DNA from: Darksidea phi | Taxonomy: Eukaryota; Ascomycota; Dothideomycetes; Pleosporales; Lentitheciaceae | DNA: 64,000 nucleotides | Reading direction: 5' to 3' | NCBI GenBank assembly: GCA_030770425.1 | Contig: JASJFT010000011.1 | Coordinates: 310,001-374,000 of the forward strand | In this document: in pieces, positions 10,686-22,400 of the stretch | How positions within the stretch are numbered: the stretch's first letter is position 1 | Layout of the letters: the number at the start of each line of letters is the position of its first letter | Notes under the pieces: model-generated | Databases searched by the model: none | Seen by the model: the letters and a program-made list of their open reading frames with translations, nothing else | What the model was told of the DNA's origin: nothing | Program-made: the position numbers and the translations under genes

Positions 10686-11313
10686 ATGGTGCTCAAAATA
10701 CGACTGGCCCGCTTTGGCAAGAAACATGCTCCTTTTTACAACATAGTCGTCGCACATGCGCGGTACGACTTCTATACCCCATTGCATTGCGACCACCCTC
10801 GGATTGCGGACACCCATTCCAATTGCACTTATGCTCCCCTTCGCACCCTCGATCAAGGACTTATCCCATAGATATCGTATGCTGATTGTCAACCTGCAGG
10901 ACGTCACCAACATCGCGCCCCCTCGAAGTCCTCGGCACCTACAACCCGATCCCACAACCCCCTCGACCGGGTGACACTCACGGCCGTCCCTGGAAAGATA
11001 TAAAACTCGATATATCACGCGCAAGATACTGGGTCGGCGTGGGTGCACAGCCGAGTGATACCGCTTGGAGATTACTTTCCATGGTATGTCTACAATCCTC
11101 TACCTGCTGATGCGAGTATGGCCTGTGGTGGAGGACCAGCAGGGAAATAGGGATAGAATTACTGACACGGCGCAGGTGGGCATCCTTGAGCCACAATACC
11201 GCATCTCGCAGATACAAGGAAAAGTAATCAAAGCCGACTCACCCGCGAAATCCCTCATCCCGCCCATACCACCGCCAGGAGCTGAAGCTGTAGTGGCCCA
11301 CGAGACAGAATAA
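10686..11313 (+). CDS. MRPS16: Mitochondrial small-subunit ribosomal protein bS16m
   Basis: Component of the mitochondrial ribosome small subunit. Exons are 10686-10762, 10900-11083 and 11176-11313, with introns of 137 and 92 bp, giving 132 aa. The S16 signature is at the very N-terminus: MVLKIRLARFGKKHAPFYNI. It is followed across the splice by ARTSPTSRPLEVLGTYNPIP, then SRARYWVGVGAQPSDTAWRL and the family end LSMVGILEPQYR. The tail (to residue 132) is longer than in bacterial S16, as in fungal homologues. The ATG at 10686 is preferred over upstream in-frame extension because S16 proteins start with M-V-x-I-R-L. Confidence 0.95.
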
Positions 11314-11632
11314 GAAAGAGTATGGGCGGGTCCCACGGGGCGAGACTTTGCATAGACAGGAGAGAGGAGAGAGGCAGGTGTTGGAGGGCGCTTGACAGAG
11401 ACAGAGATGGGTGCATTACTAGGCGTTTAGACACATCAGCATGGGAGAAATTGTCGAGGAAGTAGAAGGCATAATGTATCACAGTTCCCACATTAGACAG
11501 GGAAGTACTGTAAGAATAACAAACACAATAATATACGAGCCCTAGATCTACCTAAATGCGCGCTGCTCAAAACACCTAAAAATGCTATGCAGTAGCATAC
11601 AAAATCGCCTAACAGGAAACAGGAAGAGCTTC
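11314..11632. other. Convergent 3' intergenic
   Basis: Shared 3' region of MRPS16 (plus) and the amino-acid transporter (minus). No gene seen. Confidence 0.6.
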
Positions 11633-13370
11633 TTAGTGGCCCCCAGCCACCAGAAAGATGTTCGTAACAAGACAAGTTATCATAACACAAGCCCCGTAAA
11701 CAGCAAGCGCAAGCGCCAGGTTCCTCAGCAACCCCCTCCTCCACTTCCGAATTTCATGCGCATCGCTCATGTCATAACCTTCCTCATCACCCTCACCTTC
11801 GTCGTCCTCGTCCTTGATTAGTCTTTGGTGGTGTGAGGAGTCCGGGTCAGAAATTTTATAGTAAAACAGTCCCGGAAGGATAAAGGAGATGGTTGTGGAG
11901 CCAGTGGAGCCGACGTAAGCAAGCACTTTTTCGAGCGATGAAACAGTCATGGCTGTAATGAACGAGAGGACGATGAGGACGGTGGATATAACAGCGAAGC
12001 GGAGATCGCTCATCTCTGTGTTCCTCTTCTGGTTAATCTGACCTGGTGGTGGGTTCAGAAGCGCGTTCCTGGTCGGACTAGCCTCAGTCTGGCTTCGCCT
12101 CTTCGGCCGCCATTTGAGGCAAGCGTCGATGCTTGCGCGGCAGGGGTGAATCTGCAAGGGGTAAGAGAACATGACGAGAATGACAATTGCGAGACGGCCG
12201 ATGGTAGAGGCCGCGGCGGTCGGGTACATGGAAACGATGTTTCCTTTGATGTTGTCGCCGTACGAGAGGTAGCCAGTTATGCCGGTGAGGACGTATAGGG
12301 AACACGCACCACCAATAGAGGCGAAGATGACGGAAGTGGTGCGGAAGTGGCTGTTGTCGGTGATTTCGTTGAGTATGGAGAACATCTAGTCTCGAGTCAG
12401 ACCAGTTTGAAATGGTTCGAAAGCAGATGTGGAGGGTAGGAATGTGGTCACGAAGAAAATCCTTACATTCTGATGGCATGTGTACGCAAAGACAATGACC
12501 GGGAAGGCGGCCAGTACCGAGACTGGGCCCGCCCATCGGAAGACACGCACTTCTCCTCGCTCGGCGAGGGTGTCGCCTTTGATGAAATGCGCTACTACTA
12601 GAATTACTAGGTAGGCAATGGAGCATAAAGCGATCACACTCGTGTACTTGAGGGAATCCAAGCGGCGCAAGAACGACAAGGGGATGACGATGAGCCTGCA
12701 TGGGTTAGCCTGCTTTTCCCGTATCCTGGCACGTTGTCGTACATGAATGCAGTGATCCAGAACTGTCTATCCACCAAGAACGAGATCTCTCCCGCTCCTG
12801 GTGCGAAACCTTCGACCACTCCAGGCATGAGGTCTCCAATGATGATGAGGTAGCTGATGGCTACTCCGAAACATTTGATCGCAATGGCGGCATCGAAGAG
12901 GATCGAGAGGTTCGGGTAGGTGAGCTGGGATAACGCTGCAAAAGATACATGTCCGCGGTCGATGTATCTCGCGCATCGGGTCTGGAGGTACAAGCCGAAG
13001 CCAGCTGTCGCACCGGCCCACGCGATGACGAAGATGCCGAGGAAGATGCCCATTTTCGACAGGGCCGAGGGCATGGCGAGCAGGCCAGCACCGAGTACTG
13101 TTCATAGTCAGCTTCAGAGCCCAGTCTTCGAGAATGTCTGATATGCATACTGGTGTTGACCAAGTTGATAACGCTGGATATCCATGTTGCCTGGCCGTGG
13201 TATCCAACATCTTTCTTCCCTCTTCCGCGCCTGCCCCAGTCAGCGAGACCCCAACATCAGTTCCTCGGAAGTGCGTCTAACCTCCTCCCTCTCAGCGATC
13301 CGGTGCTCGAGGACATGGGGTCCGGCTCATTCGCATCGGGACCGATAGCGGAATAGCTGGCACTGGCCAT
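11633..13370 (-). CDS. Amino acid/auxin permease, vacuolar AVT5/6/7-like
   Basis: Multi-pass transporter of the AAAP family (Aa_trans fold), most like the vacuolar exporters Avt5-7 that move amino acids between vacuole and cytosol. Five exons: 13370-13282, 13230-13151, 13097-12743, 12695-12467 and 12385-11633, with introns of 51, 53, 47, 81 and none after; 501 aa. After a hydrophilic Ser-rich N-terminus comes the family entry motif TWISSVINLVNTILGAG then LLAMPSALSKMG. Later landmarks: WITAFMLIVIPLSFLRRLDS, FAYTCHQNMFSILNEI, GITGYLSYGDNI and a final hydrophobic helix pair. A charged loop (KDEDDEGEGDEEG) precedes the last membrane segment. Around ten hydrophobic segments can be counted. Substrate and membrane are inferred from family only. 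Confidence 0.88.
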
Positions 13371-13653
13371 GCTATCCGGGGCGCGAACTACGTCGTTCGG
13401 GCAATCGCACAACCATGCGGTTCCCAGCGTCCAGGCAGTGAATAGGGAGAGCAACGCTCCGCTCACTCGGCGGCAAAGGAGGTTTGAGTAAGGACAGCTG
13501 TGAAGCGTGCGCCCAGAGCTGACGTTGAACAGGGTCGCCAAGCCGCTGCCCAGGCCGAAGAGCCGCGCTAGAAAGCAGAGCGGGTGTGCACGCGCACCGC
13601 GTCTGGTGTGGGCTTCAGAACATCAACTCAGCCAACACCATCTGCTGACCGCC
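13371..13653. promoter_or_regulatory. Divergent promoter, transporter / p24-like
   Basis: 283 bp between two divergent start codons. No specific site claimed. Confidence 0.55.
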
Positions 13654-14325
13654 ATGGACGAGTACGAGGAGGCCGTGCTGTTCACCTTCGCGCTGCTCGA
13701 GTCGCGGCTGGAGCGATTAGTATACATGCTGGGTGGAGCAGAAAAGGGGGACGAGGCGAAGCCGACCACGGTGATGGAGAGGATACAGAAGATTGAAAAG
13801 TCGCTGCAGGAGCTGTCGACGAAGACGACACTGCTGAACGAGGCGCAGGAGCTATGTATGTACTTCACGTAGCTACGGGGAGCTATAAAAGCGCACCGGA
13901 GGCTAATTTGAGCAGTAAACAAGCACCAGGACGTGCTCAAGCCTGGAGAGCCAAAAGCAGATGCCGGCCTCGACGCCTCGCAGAAAGCCGTTATGGTCGT
14001 CGAGCGCGCACCCGGTTTCGCAACCATTGCATCACAGCTGAAGGCCCTGGACGACCAGCAGATACCCCAAACCGATGGTTTCGCGAAGCTCGCCAAGCTC
14101 CAACCTCGAATTGCCGAAGCAGAGGACCGACACTTGCAGCAAGCGCTCCAGATATCACTACTGAGGAAGCGGAGTGGGCTGCTGGTCCAGAGGGTGAAGC
14201 AGATACACTTTCTCGGCGCGGCTCGCGTGTGGGCGGAGTGGCACAAGCGGCTTCAAGAAGCGCAGCGGGCAGTGGCGCGCATTGGGTTTAAGCAGAAGCA
14301 AGAGGAGAACGGCGAGGTCTTGTGA
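13654..14325 (+). CDS. Dynactin p24-like protein (nuclear distribution RO10 type)
   Basis: 203-aa, strongly helical protein. It resembles the fungal RO10/dynactin p24 family, which stabilises the dynactin shoulder and supports dynein-driven nuclear movement. Exons are 13654-13855 and 13916-14325, with a 60-bp intron (GTATGT donor) splitting a Leu codon in EAQELLNKHQDVLKPG. It has an N-terminal heptad-like block (LFTFALLESRLERLVYML), a second (TVMERIQKIEKSLQEL), and a basic C-terminal helix (HKRLQEAQRAV). No catalytic motif. The ATG at 13654 is chosen because upstream in-frame codons are low-complexity and basic. The dynein light intermediate chain gene elsewhere in the window is a pathway partner but not adjacent. 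Family assignment rests on pattern and length only. Confidence 0.6.
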
Positions 14326-16106
14326 AGCGGTGCCAAGTTCCAGAGACAACCACCCAAGCATCCTGGGAATGTGTTCAAATGTTAGACTGATGGCACGCGA
14401 CCGAGTTTGAAAACTATTTGGAAGACGAACGGCTACCACATGTTCCGCTGCACTGTCGGTAAGGACGTCATGATTTCTCCTGTTGCGGAGCGGTTATGCT
14501 GACAAGGTGCCAGACCGCCTCGCATTGCCTAGGTGCCCCTCTGTATCAGGCTGCCACTTTCGGGGCATTTTGAACTCTATCGGAACCATGACCTGAAGTA
14601 GTCGAGGATGGCACTCTCGCAGCTCATGCTTCCGTTTGCGGATAGCAAGAGCGATTGCGCACCCCTGCTGCACATTGGATGCCGAACTCTTGCTCGCATG
14701 CCCGCGCAATCAACTCCACGCCACGATTCGGTGGGGAGAATCATCGGCTATGACGAGTGTAATCACGCGCCGTGGTGGGAAACTTGGTCTTCTCGCCCGA
14801 CTCATACTTGCGAAACTGGACAGTTGCATAGCCGCAGCCTTCGCGGGAGCGATGCGAGAGGCCGGTGCCTCACGACTGTCAGAACTGCAGTGTCTATCGT
14901 ATAATAACCATGGCACACGTCAAGCGCCGATGCGTCCCTTTCACAGTGATGAAGTTGTGATGTGAATACAATCTAGGTATGCGCAACGCCATGTGCGAGG
15001 GCGGTTTCAGCAGCGTCTCAAGACAGCCGGGAGGCTCTAGAGATAGGTGCCGACATGATGCCGCCGTCCTGGCCGGTCTATTGGCCGGGATTCACGGTGA
15101 ACACGTGCGCCAGCTGCTGTGCTGGCGCCGTGATGCAGCAAAAACGTGGTTGGCAGCAGGTACGGGAGGCTTGTTTCTCGGTCCAGCGTACAGAGACGGT
15201 CGCTGTGGGATCGGCTCGGTGACGGACATGGCTGACACAAGGGGGCAACGGTCCTTTTCGTTGCCCTTGTTCGTGCGTGCTGTGTCGGGAGCAGTCGAAT
15301 ATTGGAAATCCACTATCGGCGTCGAAAGGGAGTTGCATGAGCAGAGGCACGCAGGGCTAATTAGCCAGATGGGCACCACGTACCGGGGACTATTAGATGC
15401 GTACTAGGCACGCCGTCTCCGCATTTGGAGCGCCAGACATTGCCATACCTCCTTTGATATTGCTGCTGCATAGCCGACAGTCTCTCCTCTCCATCCCATT
15501 GTCTGCGTGAGCCGCCGCTTTGCCCGTCCGTGTCACTACCGGCGTCTTCTGCAACCCCTGCGCTTCCCCTTCAGCGAGTGGAGGGCTGACGGGCTCCCTT
15601 CTGATCCTTAGCGGCCGGCCAATCGTTCGTGTCCGAGACTGGACGTGAAACGCACGAGAGAGCCCGTTGCCAACACCTCAATCGGGCCCGCGTCTCTCAG
15701 CTTCCAGTCCCACTCCCGCTCCCAATCGCAATCCCAATTCCGCCCGCGACGAGGACTCACGACGACCCAGCCAGCCGCCCGCCAGTCGCAGCGTCCAAGC
15801 GTTAGAAAGCGACCTCTGGTCCTGGACGACCGCTGCGAGCACAAGCCGCCCGTGCTACCGCGACAAGTGAGCAGCGCACCACGCACATCGTTCGCCATCG
15901 CCGTCTGCTCCCAACAACCCAACAACCCACCGCCCACCGCACGACCATTTCCACTCCTTCACGCCTTTTCGCTCTTCCAGCGACCGTCCGTCTCGAGCCA
16001 GTCTCGAGCGTCTTAAACCGGCAGTCCGCTCCTTTGCGCCGTCTCTTATCGATTAATCCTCCCCTTGCCGTCTGCGCCGCGCCCGACCACCTTTACCACG
16101 GAACTT
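14326..16106. other. Intergenic and SHO1 upstream region
   Basis: 1.8 kb of normal GC with no recognisable protein; the longest frames lack motifs. The last 450 bp are C/T-rich with degenerate CCCAAT-like runs (about 15690-15735), typical of a long fungal leader or promoter for SHO1. Confidence 0.5.
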
Positions 16107-17341
16107 ATGCCCTCGTACGGCTCTCTGGGCTCCCCGTCTCTTCGCAAAATGGAAAACGGCTATGGACACAATGGACGATCATCCTTCGCGGTGGGTCGCA
16201 TCATCGGCGACCCGTTCGCGCTTGCGACCATTTCCATCGGCTTTGTTAGTATACACCACTGCATGGGAAACGCCTCGCGACGCCGTGCGGGCGGATACGA
16301 TGAGAGTTTTGCTGACTTGTTGTGCACAGCTCGCCTGGATCATCGCCTTCGTGAGCAGCATAATATCCGCAATCCGCGGCGGGTTCCCCAACTTTGCGTG
16401 GTGGACGCTAGTCTTCATGCTGTTCTGTATCGTGGGCGTCACTGTCACCGTTGCGTCGGACGCGGAAAGAACCTACCATGTCGCGGTATGTGCTGGAGGA
16501 TGCTGGGACTGCGGCAAGTGCGATGCTGACTGTCCAGTAGATTGTAGGCTTCCTTGCGGCGGGATTGGTCTTCACGACGAGCTCGGTCAATTCACTTGTG
16601 TACTCGGCCGTTGCTGCCTTTGAGGCTGCAGCTGCAGGTTTTATCCTGCTCTCTATGATTGCGGTACGTCCGAATATCCCTCCAACCATGATGACCTACA
16701 CATGCGACATGTGCCAATCACGAGCACCATCTCACCACGTCCTTGGACCCCCATCACACTCTTCTAATATCTCTCACCGGCCATGCACTGACGTTGAGAA
16801 CCAGATTGTGTGGATCTTCTACTACGGCTCCCAACCGCAAGCCTCCCACCGCGCCTTTGTAGACTCCTACGCCCTTCACAAGGAAACCCCAGCCTCCCGC
16901 TCCTCTCGCCAGATGTCCTCGTCGGCATACGCCCCCCAAAGCAATCTAAACTCTCAGAACCCGCAACCCCAGATGTACACCTCCGCTCAACTAAACGGCT
17001 TCGAGACTTCTTCTCCCGTATCAGGCTATCCTGGCGGCCCTGCCGGTTCATCCGCCCCGCGCTTTAATCAGACCAATGGATTGTCTCAGACCCCCACCAA
17101 CGACGACCAAATGAATGGCGGCATGGCCGGAATGGGTGGTGGGCCAGAGGGACAGATCGAGTATCCATATCGGGCAAAGGCCATCTACAGCTACGAGGCT
17201 AATCCGGACGATGCGAACGAGATTTCCTTCCAGAAACATGATGTGTTAGAAGTCAGCGACGTCAGTGGCAGGTGGTGGCAGGCGAAGAAACCGAGCGGGG
17301 AGACGGGCATTGCGCCAAGCAATTACCTCATTCTACTATAG
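16107..17341 (+). CDS. SHO1: Osmosensor SHO1
   Basis: Plasma-membrane adaptor of the HOG osmostress MAP-kinase route, also used in invasive growth. It clusters in the membrane and recruits Pbs2/MAPKK by its SH3 domain. Exons are 16107-16244, 16330-16485, 16541-16663 and 16805-17341, with introns of 85, 55 and 141 bp; 317 aa. Four membrane helices lie between about residues 34 and 147 (for example [20 protein letters not shown] and [14 protein letters not shown]). A Pro/Ser/Gln-rich linker follows. The C-terminal SH3 runs from about residue 259: [20 protein letters not shown], then the RWWQAKK Trp pair and the [11 protein letters not shown] end. An in-frame Met at residue 15 (MENGYGHNG) is an alternative start. 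All splice phases are zero. Confidence 0.95.
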
Positions 17342-18136
17342 TGGGAGACTGGATCCTCCGCTGCGTGGTATTGTGTAAAAAGGGAGGCCATAAGGAGAGG
17401 GTGTAAGAGGGTGCTGAGCGGTGTGTCACGATATTGTCATGACTTTCTTCTTTGTTATGCTCTATTCGCTGGATGGATATCGTGTTGGATTCTCTTCGAC
17501 GACTTGCTCTTCCGACACTGTTCATCAGTTGGAGAGTCAAGCTCGATTACAATTAATAACCTTCTATGCTGGAAGAGCTGTTTCCAGAAACGAGATGGGG
17601 CTGGGGAGAAAAGGATTGGAGATTAGGGCGGAGAGACTTTGGAGATCGGGTAAGGGATTGATTCCCGTTGTGAGCGAAGTTGCTATCATGCACGATACCC
17701 GGACGGATTGCCACCATACATAATTTTAAGCTTCCCAAGATTGTCACCGTCGGTCACTGTCTGTTCTTACCGTTCTTTTCGTTGAAATGCATAGGGCATT
17801 TCAGGAGTCTTTTCATGGCGGCATGTTTTCAGGTTTCTAGGTCTACGGTTGTGAGGGTACAGAAGCATACAGAATCGTACAGAAGGCGAAAGTAAGAGTA
17901 GTTTTAAATATCTTGTATAGAAGTCAAAGGAAACTGTATCTCAAATCGTCATGGTTACGACTACGAACGTAAGCCGTAAGCCGTGAAGAGTGGCGCGTGA
18001 TGAGCGATTATGTCATAGGCTTGGCGCGCAAGTGACCACAGCCCTCCAAGCTCTCCGTCGCGACAACCTCCTACGCCTTCGCATCGCGCGCATCCATCGA
18101 TACTCATCCATACTCCCGACGTGTCACGTACTCATC
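17342..18136. other. Intergenic between SHO1 and BXI1
   Basis: Tandem intergenic region with SHO1 3' end and BXI1 promoter. Only short frames; no RNA gene recognised. Confidence 0.55.
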
Positions 18137-19029
18137 ATGGCCGGACCAAAGTACCAGAACGTCCCCCAGCGGGATTCCATGGACGACGCATCCTACTCAC
18201 AAGCGCCACCGAGCTACCAGGCAGAGGACCCTACCCGCGAAGCCCTCCTAAGCGGCGTCGCGAGGAGCGAGAATGACAACCTGCCAGACGACTTTAAGTT
18301 TGGAGGCGTGGTGGCAGAGGCGACGCTGGACATCCGAATGGCGTTTGTGAGGAAGGTGTATGCGATTCTGTAAGTGTGCTGTGGAGCTCATTGCTGATAG
18401 CACGAATTCGTACTCAGGCTGACAATACTAGGACTGTGCAGCTTCTGGCGACGTCTGTTCTCGGCGGCATCGCCATGGTATCGACAACGTACAGGAACTG
18501 GATCCAGGCCAATCAGTGGATGATGTGGGTCTCCCTCGTCGGCGCCTTTGTATTTCTCGGCCTCACCTTCTGGAAGCGCAAATCCTACCCAACGAACCTG
18601 CTCTTCCTCGCCGGTTTCACCCTGATGGAAGCCTACACCATCTCCCTGATCGTATCCTACACAGAGTCCAAGATCGTGCTCGAAGCAGTCCTCTTCACTT
18701 TCGGCATCTTCGTCGCGCTGAGTCTGTTTGCATGCCAGAGCAAGTACGACTTCACCGCTTGGCAGCCCTACTTGTTCGGCGCGCTGTGGGTGATGATCCT
18801 CTTCGGGTTCATGTCGGCCTTCTTCCCGTACGATAGCAAGGTTGAGCTTGGCTATGGTATTGTTGCAGCGCTGATCTTCTCTGGGTACATCTTGGTGGAC
18901 ACTCAACTGATCATGCGCCACTACCACGTCGAAGAGGAGATTGCGGCGGCCATCTCGCTCTATCTCGACATCATCAACCTCTTTCTTGCGATCCTGAGGA
19001 TCCTTAACTCCCAGAACAACAACAACTGA
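18137..19029 (+). CDS. BXI1: Bax inhibitor-1 family membrane protein
   Basis: TMBIM/LFG family (UPF0005) seven-helix protein of ER or vacuole membranes. Relatives act as calcium leak channels and affect ER stress and cell death. Exons are 18137-18369 and 18432-19029 with a 62-bp intron; the acceptor after ATACTAG (not the earlier CTCAG) restores the family consensus RKVYAILTVQLLATS. Length is 276 aa. The cytosolic N-terminus carries PPSYQ-type motifs (APPSYQAEDP). Further family landmarks: LLFLAGFTLMEAYTISLIVS, YDFTAWQPYL and the C-terminal Asp pair region LVDTQLIMRHYHVEEEIAAA with ISLYLDIINLFLAILRIL. Well-formed throughout. Confidence 0.93.
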
Positions 19030-19900
19030 GCTGGCGATGCAGTGATAATATTTTGTACGGATTGAATATGCACGGCATGGATATGGCGCCGCGTATGGAT
19101 TCTCTTCTTTGCGTGTTACGTAGGGCTTGATTCGCAGCACGTATGCTTATGTAATTCTACTCAGTATATTCTTCACTCCCTCAGACTGTGCCCCTGTGCC
19201 CCCTCAGTGACGATGTCGAGTTCGCCGCCTCCTGAAGGTGGTGGGGCAATGCGGTACAGATGCTGGAAGCAGCTTAGCACATGGCCCCAACCATTGGCTG
19301 GAGGACCCTGGAGATCCCCGTGCTTGGCAACCGTAGTGACTAGAGAAACGAAAGAGACGAACAGTAGCTCAGCCGAAAGAGATAATCTGGCTCGGCGAAA
19401 AGGGTGCTACTCCTGTCGCCCGCTTTTTCCCTTCTTGTTTGTTCCTTTCTATCCCCACGAGTGCGTGCGGTACGTGACGGGGTTTGCGCACCAGGTTCCA
19501 CATTCGCAGCAGACGAAAACGCAAAACACAAAACGAACGCCCCCTGTCTCAACCGGTCTCCTGCCATCTTTGAGGGCCAATTCAATTCTCGTCACCGAGG
19601 CGCAGGGAAGTCTATCGACACTGGCAATTTCTGCGAGACTTAGCTTGAGGGCCAGGCCTGAGTGAGCACACAAGAGAGCTAAGGAGGCGCGATCCGCGCT
19701 TGCTGGGACCCTGGGCACACCGCCCGTTCTCCCCTGTGCGAAATAACCACGTCGAATCTCTTCTCTTATCCGCTACGCGCACGACAAGCATTCGAAGCCC
19801 AGGTTCGAAGTCGCTCATTTTTAGGACACCGGAATCGCACCCGAAGACGTTCGTTACCTGTACTGGCCGCGACACTCGACCGGCATTGAAAAGCAGTAGC
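19030..19900. other. Intergenic, ceramide synthase promoter side
   Basis: 3' end of BXI1 and upstream of the ceramide synthase gene. Open frames here lack motifs and overlap on both strands. Confidence 0.5.
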
Positions 19901-21638
19901 ATGGCGGCCCAAGTAGCAGCACCCCGCCGGAGCTCCAATGAGGGTCCCGTCGGCCATGGTGCTGAAGGGGTCTGGAAAACAGATCAAAAGGGGGAGGGCG
20001 CGGTCAGAGCACAAAAACCGCGGAAAACAAAGAAGCAGGCGCTAGACAACAGTCTCGTAACCTACCTGTGCACGCTCGTATGCGATCACCAGCTTGGTAC
20101 GTTGCTTCGGAGCCGACAAAGAAAGCGAACGAGAAGCATGGCTGGATGCAATGGGAGCTGACTGGATCCGTGTACAGGCATCGCTATAAACCTCCTCCTC
20201 CTTCTCACCCTCACCCACATCTTCTTCCCGCGCGCCCGTCGACGCACGTCCAAATTCTTCTTCTTTTCCTACTACAACCCCGCCACGGGCCAATATGGCT
20301 GCGGCACCGACGACCTATACATGGTCGCGCTCTGGATGGTAATATTCACCGGTGCCCGAGTCGCAATCATGGACCATGTCTTGGAACCGTTGGCAAAACT
20401 AGGCGGTATCAAGACGAGGAAGGGCATGGTGAGGTTTCAGGAGCAGGCCTGGTTGGTGTGTTACTGCATCTGCTCGTGGAGCTTGGGTATGGTACGTATA
20501 CCTTCACGGTCCAGGGAGAGAATGAGAGGAAAGTGAGACGGGGCTAACATGGCACAGTACATTATGTATCACTCGGAGTACTGGTTCAACCTCCATGGCA
20601 TGTGGCAAGGGTGGCCGTTCCGCGAGATCAGCGGCCTCTCCAAGTTCTACTACCTCGTCCAATGGGGGTTTTGGATCCAGCAAATCATCGTCGTCAACAT
20701 TGAGGAGAAGCGAAAAGATTACACGCAGATGTTTACGCACCATATCTTTACTACCGCCCTGCTCTTCCTCTCATACGGATACTACCATACACGTGTTGGA
20801 ATTGTGATACTGTGTATTATGGATTTGATTGACATCATCCTACCTGTGAGTGCCCCACTGCTATCATTCACTTTACGGTTATAGTGCGAATCGCAAGAAA
20901 AAAAGGCTGACTATGTGAAAGACCGCAAAGTTATTGAAGTACATGGGCTACACGAATGCTTGCGACTTCTTCTTCGGCCTCTTCGTCCTCACCTGGGTCA
21001 TCACCCGCCACATCTTCTACCCCATGGTTTGCTGGTCCATCTACGCACACACGCCCACAGACATGGCACCCGGCTGCTACCTCAAGCCCGCTGCGACCGT
21101 GTCTGCCAACCCCAACTCCACCTTTGTATCCGCCTCCCAAGCTGCCGAATTCGACGCCCTAGGCGGAAACGCTATCTGGACTAACATCTTGAAAGCATAC
21201 ACTGACCGCGAAGGCCCGATCTGCTGGAACCCCACGATCCGGTATTCATTCTTGGTACTGTTGTTGGCGCTACAGGGTATCATCTGCCTCTGGTTCGCCA
21301 TGATCGCGAAGGTGGTGTATAAAGTGGTCAGCGGGCAGAGTGCGGATGATGTACGCTCTGATGACGAAGGCGACGACGAAGAGATTGAAATCGACACCAC
21401 TAATGTGCTCATCAATGCGGCGAAAACAGGCGCGGAGTGGGTCCCTGTAGAGCAGGAAGTTGGTGTTGAGGCGCTCAACCTTTCTTCTAGAAAGAGCACG
21501 GGGACGAATGGAAGTGTAGGTGTTGGGGTTGGTAGGAAGGGGAGGAGGAGTACGAGTCGGGCGAGTGGGATTAGCATCCCCGGACATGGAGATCGGAAAG
21601 AGTTGTTAGGGAGGATTGGCTGCGATAAGCCAAGCTGA
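19901..21638 (+). CDS. LAG1: Ceramide synthase (TLC domain)
   Basis: ER membrane acyl-CoA-dependent ceramide synthase that N-acylates sphingoid bases. Exons are 19901-20096, 20178-20491, 20558-20845 and 20922-21638, with introns of 81, 66 and 76 bp; 504 aa. Landmarks: a basic N-terminus (KPRKTKKQALD), then INLLLLLTLTHIFFPRARRR, GCGTDDLYMVALWMVIFTGA and YIMYHSEYWFN. The Lag1 motif follows: RKDYTQMFTHHIFTTALLFL with the conserved double His, then SYGYYHTRVG and CIMDLIDIILPTAK. I take the last acceptor at 20921 because it yields LPTAKLLKYMGY, which fits the family better than the acceptor nine bases downstream. The C-terminal tail is cytosolic and acidic (DDEGDDEEIEID), a likely casein-kinase-type target by analogy with yeast. 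LAG1 and LAC1 paralogues cannot be told apart from sequence alone. Confidence 0.92.
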
Positions 21639-22400
21639 TACCCGCCCTATCCATTATCCCGTTCCCTCTTCTCGTATCTCCTTTCTGGTTGTGTTGCGTT
21701 TTTGCGCGGCTTATTTGGGCGAGCGGTCATGTGGTTGGCAGCCAGCGGTAGAGCGACGAAAACTTTCCGAGGCGTCTTCGTGTTATTTGGAGTGTGGTGG
21801 ATGTACGATGAGAGCGCGTTTCTTTATAGTTGATTTTTAATACCGGAGCGAGCATACCCTAGAGGATAGAAGTATCATCATCCTACGCATCATCAAACTC
21901 CGTCCACTGATGGTGAAAAAACTTGTGGAACAACTGGAGTCGGTGCAGCAGCAGAGTGTGTATACGAGCAATGATAGTACGGAAGTTTGTGCAGTGATTC
22001 TAGCTTTGATTGGGTGAGAAGTGTGTCAGTATACTTATAGTGGGAGTGTCGACGAGGTGGTGACTTGTGAATTTTTAATATTGTTTTTTTTTTTGTGGTA
22101 GACAGAAAAGGTGGGATTGTTGGAACAACAGTCGTAGCCGCGATACCGCGAACCAATGTGCCTATATATAGTACATTTCTAGGAAACATCATCGAAGTAT
22201 GCTCGTTTCAAAGAGGTGGGAAACAAAACATGAAGAACAAGCAGTGCTATGCTGATTTCCAGCATAGAGTACGCCAACCCAATGATGCTAGAATATCAGG
22301 AAGTCGCCAAGACACCGCCTCTACTCTAGACGCTAAACACCGCTAGTTCAAAATGCTCGTCATGAGTGTTAGTCGATGTCAATGTTAGTTAGTATAGTCA
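21639..22400. other. Convergent 3' intergenic
   Basis: Between the ceramide synthase and PROPPIN stop codons. Includes a T-run at about 22083-22094. No gene seen. Confidence 0.55.

Noticed and set aside
14979..15407. 142-codon plus-strand frame upstream of SHO1
   Set aside because: Several antisense frames of similar length overlap it, and no motif or plausible splice partner is seen.
20922..20930. Alternative acceptor at 20930 in the ceramide synthase gene
   Set aside because: It also keeps frame but drops TAK from LPTAKLLKY, which fits the family less well.
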